Below are positions 1-9,167 of a DNA stretch of 64,000 bases, piece by piece (the stretch's first letter is position 1; each line of letters opens with the position of its first letter). The DNA is from Catalinimonas niigatensis. GTDB lineage: Bacteria > Bacteroidota > Bacteroidia > Cytophagales > Cyclobacteriaceae. The stretch lies in contig NZ_CP119422.1 in assembly GCF_030506285.1 (NCBI RefSeq), forward strand, positions 1,922,001-1,986,000, given 5' to 3'. The notes below the pieces were generated by a model. It was not told the origin of the DNA. It ran no database searches and worked only from the letters and a program-made list of their open reading frames with translations. The position numbers were made by a program, and so were the translations under genes.

Positions 1-13
1 TAAATCAATCTTA

Positions 14-1012
14 ATGAAAATTTTTGTTACCGGACACAACGGATACATCGGAGCCCATCTGGTAGGCTTACTGAAAGCCAAAGGACATGAAGTAACCGCT
101 TGTGATATCAATCTCTACGAAGACTGTGCCTGGGAAGCCTACGAAAAACCAGACCATGAGTTGATCAAAGATGTGCGGAATGTCAGTGAAAACGATTTGA
201 AGGGGCATAATGCAGTCATGCATCTGGCAGCGCTCTCCAATGACCCTATGGGCGACATTGATCCTGAGCTTACTTATCAGATCAACCTGGAGGGAAGTGT
301 TCGGCTGGCCGAATTAGCAAAAAAAGCCGGAGTGACCCGTTTTCTCTTTGCCAGTAGTTGTTCTATCTATGGAAAAGGAGCCAAACTGGATATGGACGAA
401 AATGATCCGGTCAATCCCCTGACGGCTTATGCCAAATCCAAAATTGAGTCAGAAAAACGGATCAGTGCTATGGCTGATGAGCATTTTTCACCAGTATTTC
501 TGCGCAATGCTACCGCTTATGGCTATTCGCCCATGCTGCGCATTGATCTGGTAGTCAATAATTTATTGGCCTGTGCTGTTTCCAAAGGAAATATTGCCAT
601 CAAAAGCGATGGATCACCTTGGCGACCGCTGATCCACTGCAAAGACATTGCGCATGCATTTATTGCGCTGGCAGAAGCACCCAGAGAAAAAATGCATAAC
701 CGTATCATCAATATCGGAGCCAATACTGAAAACTATCAGGTGCGCGATGTGGCCGACCAGGTGCAACAACTGCTGCCGGAGGCTGAAATTGTCTACACCG
801 GAGAGGTAGGTGAAGATCCAAGAAACTATAAAGTGAATTTTGACCTCCTTTACTCACTCTTACCTGATTTTGAGTTAGAATATAATCTGCAAAAAGGTAT
901 GCAGGAACTTTACAATAAGTTGGTTGAGCACCAATTTTCAGCGGCTGATTTTGACGGTGATCAGTTTGTCAGGCTCAGAACCTTGGCCAAACGGCTGGAT
1001 TTGATTCAGTAG
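14..1012 (+). CDS. NAD-dependent epimerase/dehydratase (extended SDR)
   Basis: A 332-residue sugar-nucleotide epimerase or dehydratase of the extended short-chain dehydrogenase family. The N-terminus holds the Rossmann glycine motif (VTGHNGYIGAHL, residues 6-17) for NAD(P) binding, and YAKSK near residue 140 supplies the catalytic Tyr and Lys, with an SSCSIYG serine segment before it. The C-terminal half would bind the nucleotide sugar; its exact substrate cannot be read. The RmlC-like gene 82 bp downstream on the same strand suggests a deoxysugar or surface-glycan role. The ATG lies 13 bases into the window, so an upstream operon partner could be missing. Confidence 0.9.
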   Translation: MKIFVTGHNGYIGAHLVGLLKAKGHEVTACDINLYEDCAWEAYEKPDHELIKDVRNVSENDLKGHNAVMHLAALSNDPMGDIDPELTYQINLEGSVRLAELAKKAGVTRFLFASSCSIYGKGAKLDMDENDPVNPLTAYAKSKIESEKRISAMADEHFSPVFLRNATAYGYSPMLRIDLVVNNLLACAVSKGNIAIKSDGSPWRPLIHCKDIAHAFIALAEAPREKMHNRIINIGANTENYQVRDVADQVQQLLPEAEIVYTGEVGEDPRNYKVNFDLLYSLLPDFELEYNLQKGMQELYNKLVEHQFSAADFDGDQFVRLRTLAKRLDLIQ

Positions 1013-1094
1013 AATCTTACTGAACAAAAAACTGATAGCGATATTTAACTTCAAGTAAACTGAACGCTTAACCCCGAACCAAAGAACTGAACGT

Positions 1095-1625
1095 ATGATT
1101 TTTACAGAAACCAAACTGGCAGGAGCTTATATCATTGATCTCAAAAAGATAGAAGATGAAAGAGGTTTCTTTTCCAGGGCTTTTTGTGCCAATGAATATA
1201 GAGAGCATGGCCTTAATCCCAACGTTGCACAAGCCAATTTATCCCGATCAGAAGAAAAATATACCTTGAGAGGTTTTCATTATCAGGTAGAAGGGGCTGA
1301 AGAAGCTAAGACAGTAAGGTGTATCAAAGGTAAAATTCTGGATGTCATCATAGACCTGCGCAAAGACTCGCCTACTTACTGCCAGCACATTGCCGTAGAG
1401 CTTTCTGAAGAAAATCACAGGGCACTATACGTACCAGAGCACTTTGCTCATTCATTTATCACACTGGAAGCACATTCTGAAGTGTACTATCTGGTGTCTA
1501 ATTTTTATGCCCCTGGCAAAGAAAGAGGTATTCGCTGGAATGATCCCAGCTTTAATATTGAGTGGCCTACTCAGCATCCGATAGTTTCTGAGAAAGATCA
1601 GAAGCATCCTGATTTTCAGCGATAA
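1095..1625 (+). CDS. dTDP-4-dehydrorhamnose 3,5-epimerase-like protein
   Basis: A 176-residue cupin of the RmlC family, which epimerises C3 and C5 of dTDP-4-keto-6-deoxyglucose. Family signatures are the ERGFFSRAF segment near residue 22, RGFHYQ with the catalytic-type histidine, DVIIDLRKDSPTY, and the tyrosine of VYYLVSNFY. Length fits the family. It follows an SDR epimerase in the same direction and is closed by a strong hairpin just after its stop. Relatives act on several dTDP- or CDP-sugars, so rhamnose as the end product is probable but unproven; a RmlD-like reductase sits far away at 36.4 kb. Confidence 0.88.
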   Translation: MIFTETKLAGAYIIDLKKIEDERGFFSRAFCANEYREHGLNPNVAQANLSRSEEKYTLRGFHYQVEGAEEAKTVRCIKGKILDVIIDLRKDSPTYCQHIAVELSEENHRALYVPEHFAHSFITLEAHSEVYYLVSNFYAPGKERGIRWNDPSFNIEWPTQHPIVSEKDQKHPDFQR

Positions 1626-1628
1626 AAA

Positions 1629-1659
1629 AAGCCAGCCTCCACTTGAAGGCTGGCTTTAA
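1629..1659. terminator. Bidirectional rho-independent terminator
   Basis: A perfect 10-bp stem (AAGCCAGCCT / AGGCTGGCTT) with an 8-base loop has an A-run on the left and T-run on the right, so it can stop both convergent neighbours: the RmlC-like gene and the minus-strand lipoprotein gene. Confidence 0.85.
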
Positions 1660-1683
1660 ACCACAAAAAGAGTAAAACCAAAA

Positions 1684-2268
1684 TTAACTTAGTTCTTCTA
1701 ATAAGGATTCTGCTTTACGCATCTGTTCCTCTTGCATATCTTTGATATCCGCCACTACACCAGCGGTAATAGGGTTATCCCCTTTTGTTATAAGCTCATT
1801 TAAGCGTTCGGTATTTTCCTTGTACTCATCAATAACTTTTGTCACATAAGCTTCGTCAAATTGCTCTTGTGGCAGGCTATCTATACTGTCAATTTTCATT
1901 TTCTGATCCACACCAATAGCTTCCGGTAAATTAGTGTTGGTAGCTTGTGCCAGCTCTTCCAGTTTTATTCTCATCTCTTCCTCTGCATCTACAATTGACT
2001 GTGCTAAATCACGTACAGATTCTGAATTTGTAGCATTGATAGCGAGCGCTCCCATATGATATTGTAGCCGGTTATTCATATAAGCTAACAAGACCAAATC
2101 AACCGGTTCAGCTGCCACTTCTTCATCAGCATCTTCTACAATAATTGAATCAGCCTGTGCTTCTTCCGCCTGGCTTGCCTCGTTTGTATTTGTAGCATTA
2201 TCACAAGCACTAAGCATGAAAATTACTAAAAAGGAGCTGAAAATATAAACAAATATTGTCTTTTTCAT
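1684..2268 (-). CDS. DUF4142-like lipoprotein
   Basis: A 194-residue putative lipoprotein. Residues 1-22 form a signal peptide ending in a lipobox (LSAC), so the mature protein should be lipid-anchored. An acidic Ala/Glu/Asp-rich linker (about 24-55) leads to a helical domain whose spacing (a leading D, VRDLAQSIVDAEEEM, then two further helices) resembles the ferritin-like DUF4142 family, although the usual His of that motif is absent. No catalytic residues are visible. It stands alone, convergent with the RmlC-like gene. Assignment to DUF4142 is from pattern memory and moderately sure. Confidence 0.65.
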   Translation of the reverse strand: MKKTIFVYIFSSFLVIFMLSACDNATNTNEASQAEEAQADSIIVEDADEEVAAEPVDLVLLAYMNNRLQYHMGALAINATNSESVRDLAQSIVDAEEEMRIKLEELAQATNTNLPEAIGVDQKMKIDSIDSLPQEQFDEAYVTKVIDEYKENTERLNELITKGDNPITAGVVADIKDMQEEQMRKAESLLEELS

Positions 2269-2314
2269 AGTTAAAAAAATTTTTTTTGTTTCAATTATTA
2301 AACACGCACTACTA

Positions 2315-3319
2315 CTAAATGTTCCCGCTAATTGATTGGGTATTGATTGGAACCGGGGTATAAGGCCCCTTTTGCAGGAAAAAATATTTGATCAGGCCGT
2401 AACCATAACCTAGAAAAACACTGGCTGCCATCAAAATGCTTAGACAAGCCACTTTCAGGGATTGGTAACGCACAAATGATTCTGTAAAAACCAACAAAGC
2501 ATAAACTATTAATGCAGACAACATCAACAAGCTCCAACTAGGGTTCAAAAGCAATAGAACCAGCATGATAAGCAAATAGGCATAAGCAAGTAAAGGAAGG
2601 ATATGAATTAACTTAAAACTTTCGGGATAAATACGGTAAAGGTTGATGCGTGACTTTCCAAACCAAACCATTTGTTTGAAAAAACTACTAACAGTCTGCT
2701 TGCGCTTGTGGTACACATAAGCATCAGGGATCAAGCCAGTCTTGAAGCCTAATTTCTGAATACGGATACTCAATTCTATATCTTCTCCACAGTTGGGAAG
2801 CGCATAGCCTCCCGTTTTTTTATATACCTCACGTGACATACCCATGTTGAAACTCCGTGGATAGTAAGTTCCTGCTGTTTTCCTTCTGCCTCTGGTACCC
2901 GCGGTGGTCAGATAAGAAGTAAGGGCAAAATCCGCCGCTTTTTGTACGGCTGTAAAAGAGGAATGGGCTTTGTCAGGCCCTCCATAAGCATCTAAAAAAT
3001 TACTTTGTAAATGATCATAAACACTTTGAAGATAGTGCTGGGGAATGATGATGTCAGAATCCAGAATAATCAGATAATCACCTTTTGCTTTCTCTAAACC
3101 GTAATTACGCGAAAAACCCTGCCCATCATTCCCTCTGAGATAGTAACGGATATCCAGGCGATTCTCAAAAGAAGCCACTACCTGATCGGATTTGATTTCC
3201 GACCCGCTTTCTACCACGATGACTTCAAAATGAGCGTAGGTTTGCTGGCTTAATCCTTGCAGTACCACCTGCATATCTTCCGGCCGATTAAAGACCGGGA
3301 TGATGAGGGAAAAAAACAT
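2315..3319 (-). CDS. Family 2 glycosyltransferase with C-terminal membrane segments
   Basis: A 334-residue GT-A fold glycosyltransferase. The start SLIIPVFNRPEDM is the classic GT2 nucleotide-binding strand; LDSDI near residue 92 is the DxD metal site; a later GEDIELSIR segment gives the ED acidic base, and the QTVSSFFKQMVWFGKS region resembles the QxxRW-type element. Two or three hydrophobic helices from about residue 238 to 312 anchor it in the inner membrane. Last gene of a minus-strand operon, starting 1 base after the previous GT2 gene. Acceptor and donor are unknown. Confidence 0.87.
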   Translation of the reverse strand: MFFSLIIPVFNRPEDMQVVLQGLSQQTYAHFEVIVVESGSEIKSDQVVASFENRLDIRYYLRGNDGQGFSRNYGLEKAKGDYLIILDSDIIIPQHYLQSVYDHLQSNFLDAYGGPDKAHSSFTAVQKAADFALTSYLTTAGTRGRRKTAGTYYPRSFNMGMSREVYKKTGGYALPNCGEDIELSIRIQKLGFKTGLIPDAYVYHKRKQTVSSFFKQMVWFGKSRINLYRIYPESFKLIHILPLLAYAYLLIMLVLLLLNPSWSLLMLSALIVYALLVFTESFVRYQSLKVACLSILMAASVFLGYGYGLIKYFFLQKGPYTPVPINTQSISGNI

Positions 3320-3320
3320 G

Positions 3321-4310
3321 TCAGAATACTTTATTGCGCGGATAACTTATTTTTTCAGAAATGATATAATCGTTCTTTTTACCAGTATTCATGGTGATCA
3401 TTTCGGCCACAAAACCTGCCATAAAAAGCTGTACACCTACAATTACTGCTACCAAAGCTAAAAAGAACAAAGGCTGGTCAGTTACTTCGCGTGCATACAA
3501 CTGGTACTGAAGCTTGTAGACTTTATCTATGATCAAACCCAAAGCTACTATAATCCCGAAAAAAAAGCTCAGTGTACCCATCGTTCCAAAAAAGTGCATA
3601 GGTCTTTTCTTGAATTTTGAGACAAAAGAGATGGAAAGAAGGTCCAGAAAACCAAAAATAAACCTTTCCAGACCAAATTTAGAATTGCCGTACTTACGTG
3701 CCCGGTGTTCTACTACCTTCTCTCCTATGCGGTCAAAACCGTGGCGCTTGGCAAGCATGGGAATGTAGCGGTGCATCTCACCATAGAGTTCCAGGTTTTT
3801 GACAACTTGCACATCATAAGATTTCAGTCCACAGTTAAAGTCATGCAACTTGATTCCTGATATTTTTCTGGTTACAAAGTTGAAAAAAAGAGAAGGGATC
3901 GTTTTACTGATCGGATCATGGCGTTCCTTCTTCCAACCTGAAATCAGGTCATAGCCTTCTTTTTTGATCAGGCGGTAAAGCTCAGGTATTTCATCGGGGC
4001 TATCCTGTAGGTCGGCGTCCATGGTAATCACTACTTCCCCTTTGGCTTCTTCAAAACCGGTATGCAGCGCCGCAGATTTTCCATAATTCCGGTTAAAACG
4101 AATACCTTCCACATTGGGATTTTCTTTGGCTATTTCCATGATCACTTCCCAGGAGCGGTCACGGCTGCCATCATCAATCAGCAGAATTTCATACCTAAAA
4201 TCATGTTTGAGCATAACTTCTTTGATCCAACGACATAATTCAGGAAGCGACTCTTCTTCGTTAAGAAGAGGGATAACTACTGAAATATCTTTCCGCTGCG
4301 TAAATTCCAT
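3321..4310 (-). CDS. DPM1/GtrB-type family 2 glycosyltransferase
   Basis: A 329-residue glycosyltransferase of the dolichol- or undecaprenyl-phosphate sugar synthase type. SVVIPLLNEEESLPELC opens the GT2 domain, LLIDDGSRD and MDADLQDSPDEIPEL (DxD) are hallmark motifs of the DPM1/GtrB group. Two C-terminal transmembrane helices lie near 240-265 and 280-305. Such enzymes move glucose, mannose or aminosugars from a nucleotide donor to a polyprenyl phosphate. Its start overlaps the stop of the upstream DUF4199 gene by one base (TAATG), indicating coupled translation. Confidence 0.88.
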   Translation of the reverse strand: MEFTQRKDISVVIPLLNEEESLPELCRWIKEVMLKHDFRYEILLIDDGSRDRSWEVIMEIAKENPNVEGIRFNRNYGKSAALHTGFEEAKGEVVITMDADLQDSPDEIPELYRLIKKEGYDLISGWKKERHDPISKTIPSLFFNFVTRKISGIKLHDFNCGLKSYDVQVVKNLELYGEMHRYIPMLAKRHGFDRIGEKVVEHRARKYGNSKFGLERFIFGFLDLLSISFVSKFKKRPMHFFGTMGTLSFFFGIIVALGLIIDKVYKLQYQLYAREVTDQPLFFLALVAVIVGVQLFMAGFVAEMITMNTGKKNDYIISEKISYPRNKVF

Positions 4311-4834
4311 TATCTAAAATCTGTTGCTGGTTTCTTTTTTACAATAAGTCCGATAATCATAGCTAGCACTGCTCCTCCAAGTATACTGGTGTAAAGAAAA
4401 CTTAGCAGGAGATTATTCACACTAAATGAATTATCTGACTCTAATTCTGCTACCATCTCATCTATGGTTTGATCATCTGCCCCAAACCTTTCCATCATGG
4501 AAGCTGATTGATTGATGATGGACTCTTGTATTTGAGCAGGAAGTTCGGGAGTCAGCAGGTGATATTGCACAATACTATATAGCGTAGATAAAGCTCCGGC
4601 AATCACAATGATCAGCCAGGTAGACATAAAAGCATCCTTGAATACTAAAATTCCATCGTTTTCTGCACGCAGTTGATACCCGGCATATAGCAATATACCA
4701 ATGGTGATCCCAAAATTCAGAAACCCTATCCACCAGGCACTGGCCAGGAGGGTATAGTCTATCAGAATGATAGCTGCAGAAACAACAATACTAAATATAC
4801 CTAGTATCAACCCGTATTTAAGATCGTGATTCAT
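4310..4834 (-). CDS. DUF4199 family membrane protein
   Basis: A 174-residue integral membrane protein with four predicted helices: about 10-28, 34-52, 72-92 and 142-162. The order, with a charged soluble stretch between helices three and four (about 95-138), matches DUF4199, a Bacteroidota family of unknown function. It is 8 bp downstream of a second, divergent DUF4199 gene and is translationally coupled to a glycosyltransferase. The context suggests a helper role for polyprenyl-linked glycosylation or envelope work, but that is inference. Confidence 0.8.
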   Translation of the reverse strand: MNHDLKYGLILGIFSIVVSAAIILIDYTLLASAWWIGFLNFGITIGILLYAGYQLRAENDGILVFKDAFMSTWLIIVIAGALSTLYSIVQYHLLTPELPAQIQESIINQSASMMERFGADDQTIDEMVAELESDNSFSVNNLLLSFLYTSILGGAVLAMIIGLIVKKKPATDFR

Positions 4835-4841
4835 TATTCAT

Positions 4842-5402
4842 TCATTTATTAATAACCACCGGGCTCCTCCGCATTATTACTGAAACAATAATGGTCACGA
4901 AGAAACCTACTAATAATTTCTTTTTCAAAAATTCATTTTGTGCTAACTTTATAGGAGATATTCTTTGGTTTTCAACTATTAACATGTTGAAAATATTTTC
5001 ATCAAACTGTTCTATATATGTCTCTTTATTAGTGCGTAATTGTTCATCCATTATCTCTTTGTAAGAGTTTAACAGATCATAATTGAAATAAGTCAAATAA
5101 ACATACATAGAAATAGAGGTAATTAATCCTATGATAATTACGGTAAGAATCCCGATAGTAATCCCCTGCAAAAAATGAAGAATATTAGAATTATATGATA
5201 TTCTAAATTCTCTTATGCTAAATATGATAAAAACCAGCAAGATGATTGAGTTTACAAAAAAATCTAAGTGGTTTGGTACAAGAGGATTCTCTCCAAGCAA
5301 GTAAACTACAAAAAACAAGATAATGGATAAAACTCCTCCTACCACTCCATATTTGAAAGGTACCAACAGGTAAGGGTTTTGAAAGATATTACTTTTGGCC
5401 AT
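4842..5402 (-). CDS. DUF4199 family membrane protein (second copy)
   Basis: A 186-residue four-helix membrane protein with the same layout as its neighbour: helices at about 14-30, 44-60, 76-100 and 158-178, and a polar insert between the third and fourth. Sequence identity between the two copies is low, so any duplication is old. It starts 4 bp after the stop of the dihydroorotase-like gene, and ends 8 bp before the next, so the five genes from 6705 down to 2315 read as one operon. Function unknown. Confidence 0.75.
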   Translation of the reverse strand: MAKSNIFQNPYLLVPFKYGVVGGVLSIILFFVVYLLGENPLVPNHLDFFVNSIILLVFIIFSIREFRISYNSNILHFLQGITIGILTVIIIGLITSISMYVYLTYFNYDLLNSYKEIMDEQLRTNKETYIEQFDENIFNMLIVENQRISPIKLAQNEFLKKKLLVGFFVTIIVSVIMRRSPVVINK

Positions 5403-5406
5403 TATC

Positions 5407-6705
5407 TTATAAATCCGTCCAGTAGAGGTCCTGATAAAATGTACCCCAAACCTTCCCTTTTAGTTCCTTGTCCCAGAATGGAGAATTTTTAGACTTTGAC
5501 TTATTGGAACTACCATTTAATTTCCACCGCGTATCCAGGTCAAATAAGGTAATATTAGCTTTGGCTCCTTCTTCAATGGCAGGCTGATCGCTTCTCAATA
5601 AAGCCCTAGGCGCAGCAGTTATTTTTTCCAATAAGGAATCCTGAAGCATATCCTGGGAAAAGACATGATTAAGAATCGGCAGTACGGTTTGCAAACCGGT
5701 CATTCCAAAGGCTGCCATTTCAAATTCGCACTTCTTACTTTCTTCATCATGAGGCTGATGTGAGGATACGATGACATCTATGGTTCCATCTTTTACGCCT
5801 TCAATGAGTGCCTGTCGGTCCGCTTCGGTCCTCAAGGGTGGGTTTACCCGCAGATTGGTATCAAAATCAGCCAGGGCTTCATCCGTAAAATAAAGCTGAT
5901 GCGCTGCCACATCGCAGCTTACCGCTAATCCTTTTTGCTTGGCTTCTCTTATTAATCTGACTGAGTCCTGGGACGAAATATTGCTGAAATGCAAACGAGG
6001 CGATGCTCCTACTGACATTTCAGCTACGTATTCCAGCAAGCGCAAGTCTCTTTCAATAGCAAGCGTCTCTGCCAGCACGGGCATGCCTTTCATGCCTAAA
6101 ATGGTGCTTTGCAATCCTTCATGCATATCCCCATATTTGTTCAGATGCATATCTTCCGGACGGTTGATGAGTAAACTGTCCATCTTCTGCATGTATTGCA
6201 GTGCTTTCAGCATCACCTGCGTATGCCAGAGTGCATTCAGTCCGTCCGAAAAAGCAACAGCTCCCGCATAGTGCAGATCTATCATTTCTGTGAGTTCTTC
6301 TCCCTTGGTATCACGGGTCACTGCAGCTATCGGATGTATCTTGACCGGTTTTCCGGTAACTTCCTTCAAATAGCGAATCTCACTTTTGGTCTGTATTACC
6401 GGCTGGGTATTGGGCAGTAGAGCCACTTCGGTAAAGCCTCCCGCCATTGCGGCGGCAGTACCGCTTTGAATATCTTCTTTATGCTCCTCTCCCGGGTCAC
6501 TAAAACTTGCCTGCATGTCAAACCACCCTACCGAAACCAGCTTACCTTGAGCATCAATCTCCTGGGTACCAGGTTTTAGATCAAGAACATCTCCTGAAGC
6601 TACAAGTTTCTTGATGATGCCCTCTTCAATCAGGATATCTACTTCTTTTTGATGAAATGGAGAACTTTTATGAATAAGCCTAACAGACCGAAGCAGTACT
6701 TTCAT
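5407..6705 (-). CDS. Dihydroorotase-like amidohydrolase lacking metal ligands
   Basis: A 432-residue amidohydrolase-superfamily protein resembling dihydroorotase (pyrimidine synthesis). I place the start at the ATG at 6705 (MKVLLRSVRLI) rather than the upstream TTG. The usual DxHxH metal motif reads DMQASF (residues 63-68), so both histidines are missing, and the usual TDHAPH motif reads SSHQPH, losing the catalytic aspartate. The scaffold is otherwise well kept (LLPNTQPV, FSDG, NPPLR, AFGMTGLQT). It thus resembles the non-catalytic PyrC' type that can assemble with aspartate transcarbamoylase. First gene of an operon with membrane proteins and glycosyltransferases. Confidence 0.8.
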   Translation of the reverse strand: MKVLLRSVRLIHKSSPFHQKEVDILIEEGIIKKLVASGDVLDLKPGTQEIDAQGKLVSVGWFDMQASFSDPGEEHKEDIQSGTAAAMAGGFTEVALLPNTQPVIQTKSEIRYLKEVTGKPVKIHPIAAVTRDTKGEELTEMIDLHYAGAVAFSDGLNALWHTQVMLKALQYMQKMDSLLINRPEDMHLNKYGDMHEGLQSTILGMKGMPVLAETLAIERDLRLLEYVAEMSVGASPRLHFSNISSQDSVRLIREAKQKGLAVSCDVAAHQLYFTDEALADFDTNLRVNPPLRTEADRQALIEGVKDGTIDVIVSSHQPHDEESKKCEFEMAAFGMTGLQTVLPILNHVFSQDMLQDSLLEKITAAPRALLRSDQPAIEEGAKANITLFDLDTRWKLNGSSNKSKSKNSPFWDKELKGKVWGTFYQDLYWTDL

Positions 6706-6777
6706 GGTAAATAGATCAATGCTTGAATGTTGCCAGATTTCGAGCAATTTTACGGATAATCTGATTGCAGTACAAGC

Positions 6778-8949
6778 TTATAAAAATCGTATCAGTAAAA
6801 TCTCGGTAAGTAAAAAAAATAAACATAAGAGAAGAGCATATTTCCAAAGCGCAATGTTAGTCTGTTCGCTTCGTAGCATGTCTGCAAAACTTTCTACATC
6901 CTCAGCTTCATAAATGTTGACGTTTGCAGAATTCTCAAAAATGCTTTGCAATTCATCCACTTTATATTGAGCAATAAGTGATTCTCTGGTGTCAATGTTG
7001 AAAGAAAGGCTCAACAGTGACTCAGATGACTCTTCTCCCATAGTACTCTCTTCTGCACGGATCAGTCCATAAAAGCCTGCCTTGATTACACCTTGAGGAA
7101 TTTCCATGAGCAGACGGCCACTGATCAGTCTTTGAGTAGGTATCACTTCTTCTTCCCCCCTGACCAGCTTATAGATGTACCGGCGAGCAGGACTGGCAGA
7201 AGCCTGGTTGGATGAGTCTCCACCAAAACTGGCAGTTTCCAGTGCCATCACGGCATTATCCACATGATAATAAAGCTGGTTATTCATAGACTTGCTACGG
7301 GATGCTATTCTGTACATAATCGGCACATAGACCGCATGCCGGTGTATCTCTGTATAAGGTGCTCGCAATGGAGTAGCAAAAAAAGATATCTGATCTGAGG
7401 TAGCATCGTCTGACATAATATAACGGCTGCTCAATTTCAACAGATAAGGCTCGCCTGTCCGGTAGCGGAGTAAAGGTTCTCCCTGCAGGTTATGTTGCAT
7501 CAACTGTTCAGCGGCGGGCATCACAAAATTTTCACTTCTACCTTCAAACATACCATCGTAGAAGGGGTTAGCCATATCCAGATTGGCCAGGGCAGCACGC
7601 ACCGCCTCCACAGAATCAGGACGGTTGATCTGCTCGGCAGAAATCCCGCTATTGCCAGTGACCTCAGCAAGCAGGGAAAGGTCCCCACTTAGTGGGGGAA
7701 CAAACATCAGATGCCCTCCTTTGCCAAGGTATTCACGGAGATAAGGTGTTACGGCCTGATCAGATTCACTTCCGCCCCCCCCTACTTCGTTCAGGATTAC
7801 CAGATCTGAGCTTTCTATCAGGCTGTAGTCTAGATTTTCAATACTGTATGACTGTAAATCAAAGATGCTCCGGTTGGCATATACCTGGGCTACTGTAGTA
7901 CTATCCAGCCTGCCCAGTTGCTCAGACTTGATCTCCAATACAGAAATTTTATCTCCCAGATTCAGTGTAAAGAAAAATTCATTATCAAAGGTAACGGGAT
8001 AGTCTTCAAAGATCAATTGGCAACGGTTGTCGTTTTCTAAGGGGAAATTGAGGGTAAAATTGATGGTTCCATCGGCATTGGCCGGCAAATTCAGGCTGGC
8101 GCTGGCTACTTGCTCTTCGTTAATCAGAAGACGTACAATCTGATCGGTGACATCTTCATTTCCATCGTTTCTGAGTACCACTGCCAGTTCGTTGGCATCA
8201 TCCGCTAAGACAAAAGGATTGGCCAGATAGATAGAATCCACATACACATTAGATTCAAAACTTGAACTGATGGGTACCAGCTTAATATTATTCACTGTGT
8301 CTTCAGAAAACACGTCAGGGTTGCCGATGGTAGATTTTTGGAAATCCGAGATTACATAAATATCTGCCTGGATATCACTCGACTCGTTAAAAGCACTGGC
8401 ATCTATGTCACTCTGTATTTTGCCCAGCACCTGTTCTGCACTTCGCACCACGCCGGTCAATTCAACTTCAGCAATCAGTTCACTAAGTTCGTTGCTACTT
8501 TTGGGTACCCGGGAGAAACTATCAAACTCATTGGTCAAGAACTTGTATTGGGTATTCCGGGGATATAAGGCTAGTATTTCCTCAATGTAATTAACACCCT
8601 GATCTATTCCTCTGGCATTTGAACTTAACTCCGATGACATGCTTAGCGAGTTGTCCAGGTAAATGTAGACCAGCTTTTCAGCATTCGCTCCGCTTTCTGC
8701 ACTTTCCTTGCCGGGCAGAAAGGGCTGTGCAAATGTAAATACCAGAAAGGCAATAAATAATAGTCGTGCCAGCAGTATCAGCAGGTGCTTTACCTTAAGC
8801 TTAGAGGTAGTGGCTTCTTTTACATTTTTGAGAAAGAAGTTATTACTGAAATAGACTTTTTTGGTTCTCCGAAAATTAAATAAATGGATGATAATAGGGA
8901 TACTCAATGCCAGTAATCCCCACAAAAACTGCGGATATACAAAACTCAT
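6778..8949 (-). CDS. BatA-domain membrane protein
   Basis: A 723-residue membrane protein. The N-terminus (FLWGLLALSIPIIIHLFNF, then RRTKKVYFSN and a second helix near 57-78) is the double-transmembrane BatA/TIGR02226 module typical of Bacteroidota. A von Willebrand A-like segment follows (VYIYLDNSLSMSS, about 90-230), then a long extracytoplasmic beta-rich region and a class I glutamine-amidotransferase-like stretch (GGHLMFVPP). A last helix at 702-720 re-anchors the chain. Related genes lie in Bat aerotolerance clusters, but no such partners are here. It ends 72 bp before the dihydroorotase-like gene. Confidence 0.8.
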   Translation of the reverse strand: MSFVYPQFLWGLLALSIPIIIHLFNFRRTKKVYFSNNFFLKNVKEATTSKLKVKHLLILLARLLFIAFLVFTFAQPFLPGKESAESGANAEKLVYIYLDNSLSMSSELSSNARGIDQGVNYIEEILALYPRNTQYKFLTNEFDSFSRVPKSSNELSELIAEVELTGVVRSAEQVLGKIQSDIDASAFNESSDIQADIYVISDFQKSTIGNPDVFSEDTVNNIKLVPISSSFESNVYVDSIYLANPFVLADDANELAVVLRNDGNEDVTDQIVRLLINEEQVASASLNLPANADGTINFTLNFPLENDNRCQLIFEDYPVTFDNEFFFTLNLGDKISVLEIKSEQLGRLDSTTVAQVYANRSIFDLQSYSIENLDYSLIESSDLVILNEVGGGGSESDQAVTPYLREYLGKGGHLMFVPPLSGDLSLLAEVTGNSGISAEQINRPDSVEAVRAALANLDMANPFYDGMFEGRSENFVMPAAEQLMQHNLQGEPLLRYRTGEPYLLKLSSRYIMSDDATSDQISFFATPLRAPYTEIHRHAVYVPIMYRIASRSKSMNNQLYYHVDNAVMALETASFGGDSSNQASASPARRYIYKLVRGEEEVIPTQRLISGRLLMEIPQGVIKAGFYGLIRAEESTMGEESSESLLSLSFNIDTRESLIAQYKVDELQSIFENSANVNIYEAEDVESFADMLRSEQTNIALWKYALLLCLFFLLTEILLIRFL

Positions 8950-9139
8950 TAGCGATAAATTAGCGATAAAGCAGCGCTTCCGGAAATACGAGAGACGTTA
9001 CTATTGTAAAAAAGCATTAAACTCATGCTTATTGTCTTCTGACACAAAAAATTCATCAGCAGAAACCCATGAACACAAACTCAACAATAAGTATGAAAAA
9101 TCTGTATGAAGTTCCTTCCGTCCGCTGAAGAATAAAAGT

Positions 9140-9153
9140 CTTTCGGAAGAAAG
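9140..9153 (-). terminator. Possible weak terminator after kdsC
   Basis: On the minus strand, 14 bases past the kdsC stop, CTTTC-TTCC-GAAAG forms a 5-bp hairpin followed by ACTTTTATTCTT. The stem is short and the T-run broken, so support is weak. Confidence 0.3.
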
Positions 9154-9167
9154 ATACAAATAAAATG

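Noticed and set aside
5407-6705. Naming the dihydroorotase-like gene pyrC
   Set aside because: Metal-binding His pair and the catalytic Asp are missing, so the enzyme name would mislead.
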